64,000 nucleotides of DNA from Stenotrophomonas nematodicola (lineage in GTDB: Bacteria; Pseudomonadota; Gammaproteobacteria; Xanthomonadales; Xanthomonadaceae). The notes beneath the pieces are model-generated. The model was not told the origin of the DNA. It worked only from the letters and a program-made list of their open reading frames with translations, and ran no database searches. The stretch is taken from contig NZ_WIAY01000001.1 of assembly GCF_009467805.1 (NCBI RefSeq), forward strand, positions 62,001 through 126,000. Reading direction: 5' to 3'. Position numbers and translations under genes: made by a program. Shown piece after piece: positions 57,271 through 64,000 of the stretch (the stretch's first letter is position 1; each line of letters starts with the position of its first letter).

Positions 57271-57963
57271 TTATCGGGGCCGAAGCGCTGCAAGCAGGCC
57301 TTCGATCGGTTGGAAACGAACGTCCAGCTCGGCCATCGCGACGTTCTGCATATCGATGCGGAACGCGGTGCGCCAGGTGGAAACGAGGGGTGGGGCAGTG
57401 GCCGGTTCCGCCGTCGGCGCAGGCTCGGCCGCGTCCTGCAGACGCTGGAAGTGCGCAGCGAGCAGGTCGGGGATGCCGGCCAGCAGGGCGTTCTCGCGCG
57501 GGCTCAGGGTCTGTTCCATGACCGCGTCGATCTCCGCCAGCCGCGCCAGCGCCGGCGACCGTGCCGCAAGCATGTCGCGCAGGCGGCCACGCAGCCGCCC
57601 GGTCGCGGCCATCATCGCCCGCTGCTGGGCCTGGTAGCGCCGGCTGAACACGGCCGCGTCCGCGCCTTCGGCCACCGCGCGCTCCGTCTCGGCGTCCTGC
57701 TGCAGCGAGGCCATCAACGTCGCGCGGACACGGACGCACGCCGCGTCCTCGGCGGCGTCGAACACCGAGGCAGGCGCGGGGGCAGGGGGCAGGCGGCCGT
57801 CGAGCGCGCGCGACAACGCCACCGCCCGGGTCCAGTCCACCCATTGGCTCAGGCGGTCGGACAGGTCGGGGCTGGACAGCGCGATCCCGCCGTCCATGAG
57901 CCCGGACAGCAGGCGGATGAAGGCCGGGCCCGCTACAGGCGTCCGGTGCGGCGTAATGGGCAT
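57271..57963 (-). CDS. DUF3348 protein, first gene of the cassette
   Basis: A 230-residue soluble protein, mostly helical. The start PVAGPAFIRLLSGLMDGG and the section SRRYQAQQRAMMAATGRLRGRLRDML resemble DUF3348. The C-terminal end (FRIDMQNVAMAELDVRFQPIEGLLAALRPR) suggests a binding surface. No enzyme motif seen. It is the promoter-proximal gene of a four-gene operon with the DUF802, OmpA-like and DUF2894 genes. Confidence 0.83.
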   Translation of the reverse strand: MPITPHRTPVAGPAFIRLLSGLMDGGIALSSPDLSDRLSQWVDWTRAVALSRALDGRLPPAPAPASVFDAAEDAACVRVRATLMASLQQDAETERAVAEGADAAVFSRRYQAQQRAMMAATGRLRGRLRDMLAARSPALARLAEIDAVMEQTLSPRENALLAGIPDLLAAHFQRLQDAAEPAPTAEPATAPPLVSTWRTAFRIDMQNVAMAELDVRFQPIEGLLAALRPR

Positions 57964-58127
57964 GATCCCGCGTAAAAACGGCGAATTTTACACGTGATCG
58001 GCAGGGGGCGCCGGTTTCGGGCGTTCAGCCGGCAGCGCTGGGTGCGGCCTTGCGCCGCAGGGGCCGGCGGCGCATCGCGTATCATCGGCCCTCGTTTTTC
58101 CTGTGCCTCCGGTCGCCGCTCCTGGCC

Positions 58128-58874
58128 ATGTCGTCTTCACCGTCCACCCCGAACCCGGCCGCCGCCGATGATGGCGATGCGCTGCGGTTCTGCAGCACCT
58201 GCGCCTTCTCCGACGCCTGTGCGTCGCAGGGCTACGACAAGAGCGCGCTCTCCGAGCTGCATGTGCTGGTGGACCATGTGGGCCCGTTCCATGCCGGCGA
58301 GCCGGTGTTCCGCGCAGGGGAACCGTTCGACGCCATCGCCGCGGTCCGTGCCGGCATGGTCAAGACCACCGTCATTGACAGCCAGGGCCACGAGCAGGTG
58401 CTGGGGTTCAGCCTGCCGGGCGAGGTGATCGGCCTCAATGCCATTCATGACGGGCGCTATCCCTGCGATGCGGTAGCACTGGACACCGTCTACCTGTGCC
58501 GGTTCTCGTTTCCGCGCATGAGCCTGCTGGCGACCCGCATGCCCGGCCTGCAGGCGCGGCTGTTCAGCCTGCTCAGCGCCGAAATCGGCAAGGTGGCGAT
58601 GCTGGCGGCCAATCACCGCACCGACGCGCGGGTGGCGGCGTTCCTGCTGGACCTGTCCGGCCGCTATGCGCGTCGGGGTTTCTCGGCCACCCGCTTCACG
58701 CTGATGATGGCTCGTACCGACATCGCCAACTACCTGCGCATGGCGCCGGAGACCACCACACGTGTGCTGCGGCGCCTGCAGGACGATGGTCTGATCGAAA
58801 TCCGGCAGCGCGACGTGCTGCTGCGGCGGCCGGATCGACTTGCCGCGCTGGTGGCGTCGGCCGACGCCGGATGA
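58128..58874 (+). CDS. FNR/Anr-type oxygen-sensing regulator
   Basis: A 248-residue CRP-family activator. The [4Fe-4S] cysteines are Cys22, Cys25, Cys31 and Cys113 (FCSTCAFSDAC, then YPCDAV), as in FNR. The DNA-reading helix has PETTTRVLRR. It senses oxygen and should bind TTGAC-N4-GTCAA sites such as the one at 60959-60972. ATG 58128 is the first that begins the conserved part. Convergent with the diflavin reductase gene. Confidence 0.93.
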   Translation: MSSSPSTPNPAAADDGDALRFCSTCAFSDACASQGYDKSALSELHVLVDHVGPFHAGEPVFRAGEPFDAIAAVRAGMVKTTVIDSQGHEQVLGFSLPGEVIGLNAIHDGRYPCDAVALDTVYLCRFSFPRMSLLATRMPGLQARLFSLLSAEIGKVAMLAANHRTDARVAAFLLDLSGRYARRGFSATRFTLMMARTDIANYLRMAPETTTRVLRRLQDDGLIEIRQRDVLLRRPDRLAALVASADAG

Positions 58875-58893
58875 GCCTGGGTTACCGCCGGGG

Positions 58894-60432
58894 TCAGTAC
58901 AGCTCGCAGTGCAGCCGCCCCTGCGCGGCCAGCGCCTCCCAGCCGTGCGGCGACCCGGTAGCCGCCACGACGCCGTCGATGGCGCCGCGTACTGCTGCCT
59001 CAAGGTGCCGGCGGTTGCCGCACAGATACAGGTGGGCGCCCCGGTCGAGCCATGCAGCGATGGGCGCAGCGTGGTCGCCGATCGCATCCTGCACGTAGTA
59101 CTTGGCCTGCCCGTCACGGGAGAACGCGGTCAACAGCGCCGTCAGGTGTCCGGCCTGCTGCCAGGCCAGCAACTGCGCGCGGTACAGGAAATCATCCGCG
59201 CGGCGCTTCTCGCCGAACACCAGGCAGATCTCGCGCCGCCGGTCGCCGGCCGCCATCTCCTGGACCAGGCCCATCAACGGCGCGATGCCCGTACCGGTAC
59301 CGATCAGCAGCAGCGGGCACTCCGGGTCATCGGGCAGGCGGAAACCGGGATTGGCGCGGCAGTAGACCCGAACCGAACCGGTGCCCTGCAGCAGCGTTCC
59401 GGTGCCGGCCCCGCGCCGTTCGCGGCCACGCCGGGTGTAACGGACCTCGCGTACACACAGCGCGACCTGTGCCTGCCCACCGGCCGAAGCGATGGAGTAC
59501 GCGCGGGGCAGACAGGGCGACAGCAGGGCCGCAAGCCGCTGCAGCGGAACGGTGTCCGGATGGGCGTGGTCCTGCAGGATATCCAGCAGGTCATGTCCGT
59601 GCAGGTAGGCCTCCAGCGCGGCACGCTGGCTGCTCTTGAGCAGCTGCCTGAGCGGCTCGCTGCCGCCCAGCCGGGCGATCTCGCGCAGCACGGCGCGTCC
59701 GGGCAACCGCATTTCACGGTCGGCCAGGACGAGAGCCGCCCGGGAGTCGCGGTACCACGCCGCCAGCGCCTGCAACAGCGCCGGGTCGTTGTCGGGGATC
59801 ACATGCAGCGTGTCGCCTGCCTGATGGACGATGCCGCTGCCGGTGAGGTCCAGGGTGATGTGCCACGCCGCGGGATCGGACCGGCTCAGGCGTTCGCGCG
59901 CCACGATCGGGGCGTTGAACGCATGGTCCTGTCCGTACGCCGTCACCTGCAGGCAGAGATCCTGCGCCGCCGTGCCGTTGCCGGCCAGCACCTCTCCCAG
60001 TGCCGGGGCCCAGCGGTCAAAAAACGCCGGATAGCATGCATCGGCGTCCACCCGCTGCAGCAGGGGAAGGGCGTTGCGCTTGCCCAGCAACGCATCGAGC
60101 GCCTTGCTGAAACCGCAGAAGCGCGGGTAGCCGGTGTCGCCCAGCCCGAACACGGCATAGCGCAGACCCTGCAGGCTGTGCGCCTGGCGCAGTGCCGCGA
60201 CGAAGCGCTCGCCGTTGGCCGGCGGCTCTCCATCGCCGAATGAACTGGCTACAGCCACCAGCACATCGCCCTGGCCAAGCTGCGCCACGTCGATATCATT
60301 CAGCGCCAGCACCTCGGGCGAGTGGCCGTGCAGTGCAGGGTGGTCCGCCAGGCGCCGGGCCAAAGCACGCGCCGTCCCCGACTCGGAGCCGTAGCCGAGC
60401 AGAACGCGCTGGATCGGCGCCATCGCGTTCAT
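58894..60432 (-). CDS. Diflavin reductase (flavodoxin-FAD-NADPH, CysJ-like)
   Basis: A 512-residue enzyme. Flavodoxin domain at about 8-150 (GYGSESGTARALA, ASSFGDGEPPANGERF, FGLGDTGYPRFC), then an FAD domain (RAYSIAS) and an NADPH domain (LIGTGTGIAPLMG, LCLVFGEKR, LYLCGNRRHL). It shuttles electrons from NADPH through FAD to FMN. It is shorter than CysJ and no sulfite reductase haemoprotein (cysI) is beside it. The electron acceptor is unknown. The start overlaps the PAS gene stop by 4 bases. Confidence 0.92.
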   Translation of the reverse strand: MNAMAPIQRVLLGYGSESGTARALARRLADHPALHGHSPEVLALNDIDVAQLGQGDVLVAVASSFGDGEPPANGERFVAALRQAHSLQGLRYAVFGLGDTGYPRFCGFSKALDALLGKRNALPLLQRVDADACYPAFFDRWAPALGEVLAGNGTAAQDLCLQVTAYGQDHAFNAPIVARERLSRSDPAAWHITLDLTGSGIVHQAGDTLHVIPDNDPALLQALAAWYRDSRAALVLADREMRLPGRAVLREIARLGGSEPLRQLLKSSQRAALEAYLHGHDLLDILQDHAHPDTVPLQRLAALLSPCLPRAYSIASAGGQAQVALCVREVRYTRRGRERRGAGTGTLLQGTGSVRVYCRANPGFRLPDDPECPLLLIGTGTGIAPLMGLVQEMAAGDRRREICLVFGEKRRADDFLYRAQLLAWQQAGHLTALLTAFSRDGQAKYYVQDAIGDHAAPIAAWLDRGAHLYLCGNRRHLEAAVRGAIDGVVAATGSPHGWEALAAQGRLHCELY

Positions 60433-60857
60433 GCAGCGGCGTAGGCGTCGTCGAACTTCTCCTTGCTGAACTCGACGGCGTCGAAATCAGCCATGAGATC
60501 GTTCACCACGCGCCGGATGCTGATGTAGGCGGTGATGTTCCCTTCCGGGTCGAACAGCGGCTGCACGGTCGTATCGACGACATAGAGGACGCCGCCCTTG
60601 CCCAGATTCGGCACGATGCCGGTCCAGATGCCGCCGGCCTTGATGGTGTCCCACATGTCCTTGTAGACGGCCTTGGGCACGTCGGGGTGCCGCACGATGC
60701 TGTGCGGCTGCCCGATCAGTTCTTCGCGCCGGAAGCCGGTGAGCGTGCAGAACAGGTCGTTGGCGTAGGTGATGGTGCCCTGCAGGTCGGTGGTGGAGAT
60801 CACCATGACATTGTCGAGGGCCTGCAGCAGCTGGGTGGAGTCGGGACGGTAGTGCAT
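60429..60857 (-). CDS. Stand-alone PAS domain protein (Aer-like)
   Basis: A 142-residue protein that is essentially one PAS domain: TDLQGTITYANDLFCTLTGF, ELIGQPHSIVRHPDVPKAVY, WDTIKAGGIWTGIVPNLGK. This matches the FAD-binding PAS of the aerotaxis receptor Aer. No output domain follows, so it needs a partner, perhaps the diflavin reductase encoded next in the operon. AGGAA precedes ATG 60857. A candidate FNR box lies about 100 bases upstream. Confidence 0.9.
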   Translation of the reverse strand: MHYRPDSTQLLQALDNVMVISTTDLQGTITYANDLFCTLTGFRREELIGQPHSIVRHPDVPKAVYKDMWDTIKAGGIWTGIVPNLGKGGVLYVVDTTVQPLFDPEGNITAYISIRRVVNDLMADFDAVEFSKEKFDDAYAAA

Positions 60858-60958
60858 GACGGGTTCCTGTTGCGGGTGTCGTTGGGGCCGCGCGGCCGGC
60901 GATCGGTGCGGCGACGTCGTGTCCTGCATAGAAATACGGCAGCGCCAGGACGCCCGCG

Positions 60959-60972
60959 TTGACATTGGTCAA
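60959..60972 (-). promoter_or_regulatory. FNR/Anr box upstream of the PAS-diflavin operon
   Basis: TTGAC-ATTG-GTCAA is a perfect dyad matching the FNR consensus TTGAY-N4-RTCAA. On the minus strand, possible -10 boxes (TATTTC or TATGCA, 60925-60936) would place the site near -41 to -47 from the start, the normal activating position. It is also upstream of the divergent regulator at 61139. Confidence 0.75.
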
Positions 60973-61138
60973 GCGACTGCCGCATGGGTGTGCGACATGG
61001 CGTCGCAGGGCAGCGGAACGGCAGTGTCGAGCCGCGCTGGATGGCTGCACCGCAGGTTGCAACACACGGTCGTACGCACTGTCTGCCGCTCGCGTACATC
61101 TTCGTCTGCACCGCCGCCTGCGGCCTGGAGGAGACGAC

Positions 61139-62605
61139 ATGGAGGACGAGGTCACCGCGGCCGTGCATCGCGCGTATCGCGCCGGACTGCCGCTCGAGGA
61201 GCAGATGCGGGCATTGGTCGGCGAGCTGGCGCTGCACGTGCGGGCGGTGGAGGCAACCGTGATTGTTCCGGCCGCGCACCCGGTGCATCTGCGTGCCGCG
61301 TCGCCTCGCCTGCGGGCGGGCGCGACCGTGCAGCGCTGCTTCCCGCTCGCCTATGCGGGTGTCCCGCTGGGCGAGTTTCGGCTGGGCTGGACGGGCGCGG
61401 CGCCCGGCCCCGACGTCCTGCGCTTCTGCGTGCTGTTCGCCCATCGCTGCGCGCTGCTGGTCAAACGCCATGAGCTGCAGGCGTGGGCCGTGTCGCGGTT
61501 GTCGCGACCGTTGCTGCTGGTCGGCGTCTGCGCGGCGCGCACCCGTCTTGATGCCTTCGTGGAGAAGGCCGCCTGCAGCCGCCTGCCGGTGATCCTGCAC
61601 GGTGAATTCGGCACTGACACTGCCGAACTGGCCGCGGCGATCCATGCAGCCGGGCCCTGCCACGATGCGCCTTTCGTGGAGATCCAGTGCGCCGATCCGT
61701 CCGGCGTGCCGGCGCAGTGGTTCGAACAGGCACAGGACGGCAGCCTGTTCCTCAACGGTGTCGACGCGCTGCCGCTGGCCGTGCAGGTGCAGTTGCCGCA
61801 CCGCATCCATTGCCTGCAGAGCCAGCGCCTGCAGGGACCTGCCGGCAGGCGGTGCCGGGTTATCGCCTCGTGCAGCAGCGACCTGTCGCAGCGCGTGCGG
61901 GAGGGAAGGTTCTCGCAGACCCTGTTGGCCGAACTGAACTTTCTGGTGGCTGACGTGCCGCCCCTGCGCGAGCGACCGGGCGAACTGGATGGCCTGGTGC
62001 ACATGCTGCTCGCCCGGCATGGCTTCGATCCTGCGGCGCTGGTCACCGACGCACTGCTCGCCACGCTGCGCGGGCACACCTGGCCGGAAAACCTCTTCGA
62101 GCTGGAACGGGTGGTGGTTCGCCGGGCCGCGCTGGGCGAGGGGGAGCCGCTGCGCGGCAGTGGGCCGCCCGCACCCCCTGCTGATGCCGTCGCCGGTTTC
62201 GTGACGCCGCGCCTGGGGCGCCCGGCCGCCCATTGGGCCGGCATCGCACTGCAGGGCGATGCGGCGGCGTTGTACCCGCTGCACGATGCCGTGCGGCGTG
62301 CCGTGCTGTTTCTCGGCGAACACCATGCCGAGCCGCTGTCGTTGGGGCTGCTCGCCCGCGAGGTGCACGTCAGTCCGTCGCACCTGGGCTACCTGCTGCG
62401 CACCGAGCTGGGCACCTCGTTCAAACCGCTGCTGCAATGCCTGCGCATCGAGCAGGCCAAGCGACTGCTGTGCGAGCAGCCGCGTCTGCGCATCACCGAG
62501 ATCGCACAGCGTGTGGGCTTTGGCGACCTCAGCCACTTCGAGCGCAGCTTCCGCCGCCAGGTCGGCGCCTGCCCCCGCGCGTACCGACGCGGTGGGCAGG
62601 CGTGA
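61139..62605 (+). CDS. Degenerate sigma54-activator core fused to AraC helix-turn-helix
   Basis: A 488-residue regulator. Residues 1-150 are a poorly conserved sensor. About 150-330 follow the bacterial enhancer-binding AAA+ domain but with broken motifs: the P-loop reads GEFGTDTAEL without the lysine, the Walker B is DGSLFLNGVD with Asn, and GAFTGA is deleted. Later parts remain (IASCSSDLSQRVREGRF, PPLRERPGEL, WPENLFELE). The C-terminus is AraC-type (LGLLAREVHVSPSHLGYLLR, then ITEIAQRVGFGDLSHFERSF). GGAGGAG precedes ATG 61139. It cannot hydrolyse ATP as such and probably acts as a sigma70-type regulator. Confidence 0.88.
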   Translation: MEDEVTAAVHRAYRAGLPLEEQMRALVGELALHVRAVEATVIVPAAHPVHLRAASPRLRAGATVQRCFPLAYAGVPLGEFRLGWTGAAPGPDVLRFCVLFAHRCALLVKRHELQAWAVSRLSRPLLLVGVCAARTRLDAFVEKAACSRLPVILHGEFGTDTAELAAAIHAAGPCHDAPFVEIQCADPSGVPAQWFEQAQDGSLFLNGVDALPLAVQVQLPHRIHCLQSQRLQGPAGRRCRVIASCSSDLSQRVREGRFSQTLLAELNFLVADVPPLRERPGELDGLVHMLLARHGFDPAALVTDALLATLRGHTWPENLFELERVVVRRAALGEGEPLRGSGPPAPPADAVAGFVTPRLGRPAAHWAGIALQGDAAALYPLHDAVRRAVLFLGEHHAEPLSLGLLAREVHVSPSHLGYLLRTELGTSFKPLLQCLRIEQAKRLLCEQPRLRITEIAQRVGFGDLSHFERSFRRQVGACPRAYRRGGQA

Positions 62606-62612
62606 CGGTGAA

Positions 62613-64000
62613 TCAGTCGACGACGAGAAGACTGCGGATCGCGTCGTGCTGACGGCTCAACGCGGTTCGCACCAGATAGTCTTCGATCAGCGCTGCAGCG
62701 GCTTTGCGCTGCGCGTCCATGTCAAGCAACGAGGCATATTCAATGCCAGCGTGATCAGGATCCCGCTGGAACGGCGCCTGCAACGCGGAGGCACTGGTCA
62801 GCGTAAGGAACGTGGTCGCTTTGTGCCCGTCGAACACCACGAAGGTGCACTCATAGCTGGGTCCACCCGGTCGCGGCGTGTTGTGGGATTGCCACTCAAC
62901 CTTGATTCCCTTTCCCGGCACGTCATCCTGGCTCGACTTGCGCTTGGATGCGCCCAACGCCCGTGCGAACTCCGCGGTATCGAATCCAATGATGTCTTCG
63001 TAACTGGCCCGAATCACGGCGGCAGCATCGATTCCGCAAAAACCGATTCGATCGATGGCCAGATACGGATTCTCAGCCAATGCCCTGAACATCGCCAGGT
63101 CGTCACTGTATGCAACGGAGAGCAGTACAGTGTCACCAAATGTCCGCCTCATCGTTTCCAGCGTCCTCCGCAGGCGTTGCCGGCCCTGGGTGATGCGCTC
63201 GGCCGACGCCGTGCTGACATGTCCCTTCCAGAAGTTCCCGTCGCTCGCGGCGGTACGCTGGGCGATGGAATCCATCAGCGCCTTGCACATGTCTTCAGCG
63301 CTGTCGCCTTCGGCGGCAACGGTATCACCTGCCATCGCGTTCACCGTGTCGCGGAAGCCAGCCTGGCGCTCAGGCGTTGTATAGCTCTGGTATATCTGCC
63401 CGATGCGCTGGAGGCGTTTTGGCAGCTTGTCCGCATGGTGTGAGGATTTGTCTGCCACCTCACAGATCATGGTCAGGTTCTCGCGCAGGTGGTAGTCCAG
63501 GTCCGGCAGGGGCAACGTGACGCCCATATCGGTGCCCGGGACGATCCTGAGTCGATTGCGCTCCAGGTCGGACCAGGTGGCCACCGCTTCGATGGTGTCC
63601 CGGCGGGGCAGGGTGACGTCGATCAGCTCCATCAGGATGGGACGCGAGCTCAGGTTCGGGTCCGGCCCTGCGCCTGCGCCGTTCTGACGCTCGCCGTGCC
63701 AGGTGTATCCCAGGCGGTGAAGCGCAAACGGTTTGATTCCGTCGTTGAGAAGGATGCCGGGCAGGAGCGTGGGCGAAGGGATCGTTTCGTCGCTGAGCTG
63801 GCGCCGGTCATCGGTCCACAGCCCGAGACGATCGCGATCGAAGACCCGTCTCAACGTTTGCGGTGAATCACAGGCAAGCGTGTAGTTGACGGTCGCGTCG
63901 GCGGGCAGGGCTTCAGTGACGGGACGCAGTGGCGATACATCCTGTGGCCGCGCATTGATCGCGGTTGCAACCTTGAGCCCTGCAGTCCGCAGTGCATCGA
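62613..64000 (-). CDS. Uncharacterised protein (partial, N-terminus outside window)
   Basis: The frame stays open from the stop at 62613 to the window edge, giving at least 462 residues. The first start codons are not seen. No known domain was recognised. Notable parts: RPQDVSPLRPVTEALPAD, a long helical centre (LPKRLQRIGQIYQSY, then RQRLRRTLETMRR), and a C-terminal mixed part (VFDGHKATTFLTL, then AAALIEDYLVRTAL). No signal peptide or membrane segment in the visible part. It is convergent with the AraC-fusion regulator. Confidence 0.7.
   Translation of the reverse strand, partial: DALRTAGLKVATAINARPQDVSPLRPVTEALPADATVNYTLACDSPQTLRRVFDRDRLGLWTDDRRQLSDETIPSPTLLPGILLNDGIKPFALHRLGYTWHGERQNGAGAGPDPNLSSRPILMELIDVTLPRRDTIEAVATWSDLERNRLRIVPGTDMGVTLPLPDLDYHLRENLTMICEVADKSSHHADKLPKRLQRIGQIYQSYTTPERQAGFRDTVNAMAGDTVAAEGDSAEDMCKALMDSIAQRTAASDGNFWKGHVSTASAERITQGRQRLRRTLETMRRTFGDTVLLSVAYSDDLAMFRALAENPYLAIDRIGFCGIDAAAVIRASYEDIIGFDTAEFARALGASKRKSSQDDVPGKGIKVEWQSHNTPRPGGPSYECTFVVFDGHKATTFLTLTSASALQAPFQRDPDHAGIEYASLLDMDAQRKAAAALIEDYLVRTALSRQHDAIRSLLVVD

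Noticed and set aside
53544..57963. Complete Zorya system
   Set aside because: Only the ZorA/ZorB-like core is seen; no ZorC, ZorD helicase or ZorE nuclease is encoded nearby.

Overview
The window is GC-rich, tightly packed chromosomal DNA from a gammaproteobacterium of the Xanthomonas/Stenotrophomonas group (Lysobacteraceae). The best pointer is the siderophore operon entC-E-B-B'-F-A, with a free-standing aryl carrier protein, whose order matches the one described for Stenotrophomonas maltophilia. The species call is inference. I see no rRNA, tRNA, CRISPR array, insertion sequence or prophage.

Layout. 1-816: end of a Tad pilus locus (prepilin peptidase, Flp pilin). 1427-8178: an AraC-type regulator, a trimeric autotransporter adhesin and a BamE/OmpA-type lipoprotein. 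8355-10779: OsmC-like protein and a secreted FAD oxidase. 10908-14284: copper detoxification (copA, cueR, copZ-like) with two CueR-type promoters. 14405-18503: a thiamine uptake locus (TPP riboswitch, TonB receptor, PnuT-type permease) next to a small-molecule kinase. 18595-26663: a MocR regulator facing a seven-gene operon for cytochrome bo3 oxidase, two copper chaperones and an MFS pump. 26623-37406: a MerR/methyltransferase pair, the manganese transporter mntH with an MntR-type operator, a TspO-like protein, an oxidoreductase behind a small leader ORF, an M14 peptidase, an SMR efflux pair with a LysR gene, a PEP mutase-like enzyme, and a LysR/SDR pair. 37445-42014: class I ribonucleotide reductase operon (nrdA, nrdB, flavodoxin, thioredoxin) behind tandem NrdR-type boxes, then an orphan atpC-like gene. 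42628-52341: catecholate siderophore operon behind a Fur-type site. 52533-53486: a lower-GC DUF2971 gene. 53544-57963: a four-gene cassette DUF3348, DUF802 (MotA/ExbB-like with a very long tail), OmpA/MotB-like, DUF2894. 58128-62605: a redox-sensing locus (FNR/Anr, diflavin reductase, PAS protein, and a degenerate sigma54-activator/AraC fusion). 62613-64000: part of an unknown protein.

How the parts work together. Metal and redox handling dominate: copper export by CopA with delivery of copper to the bo3 oxidase by PCuAC and SCO; manganese uptake by MntH, which could matter for the nearby ribonucleotide reductase and its flavodoxin; iron uptake by the catecholate siderophore; and an FNR-controlled flavoprotein/PAS module.

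The strongest candidate for an undescribed system is the 53544-57963 cassette. It pairs a proton-channel protein carrying a long helical tail with a MotB-like peptidoglycan-binding partner, the same plan as the ZorA/ZorB core of Zorya defence, but with two uncharacterised partners instead of Zorya effectors.
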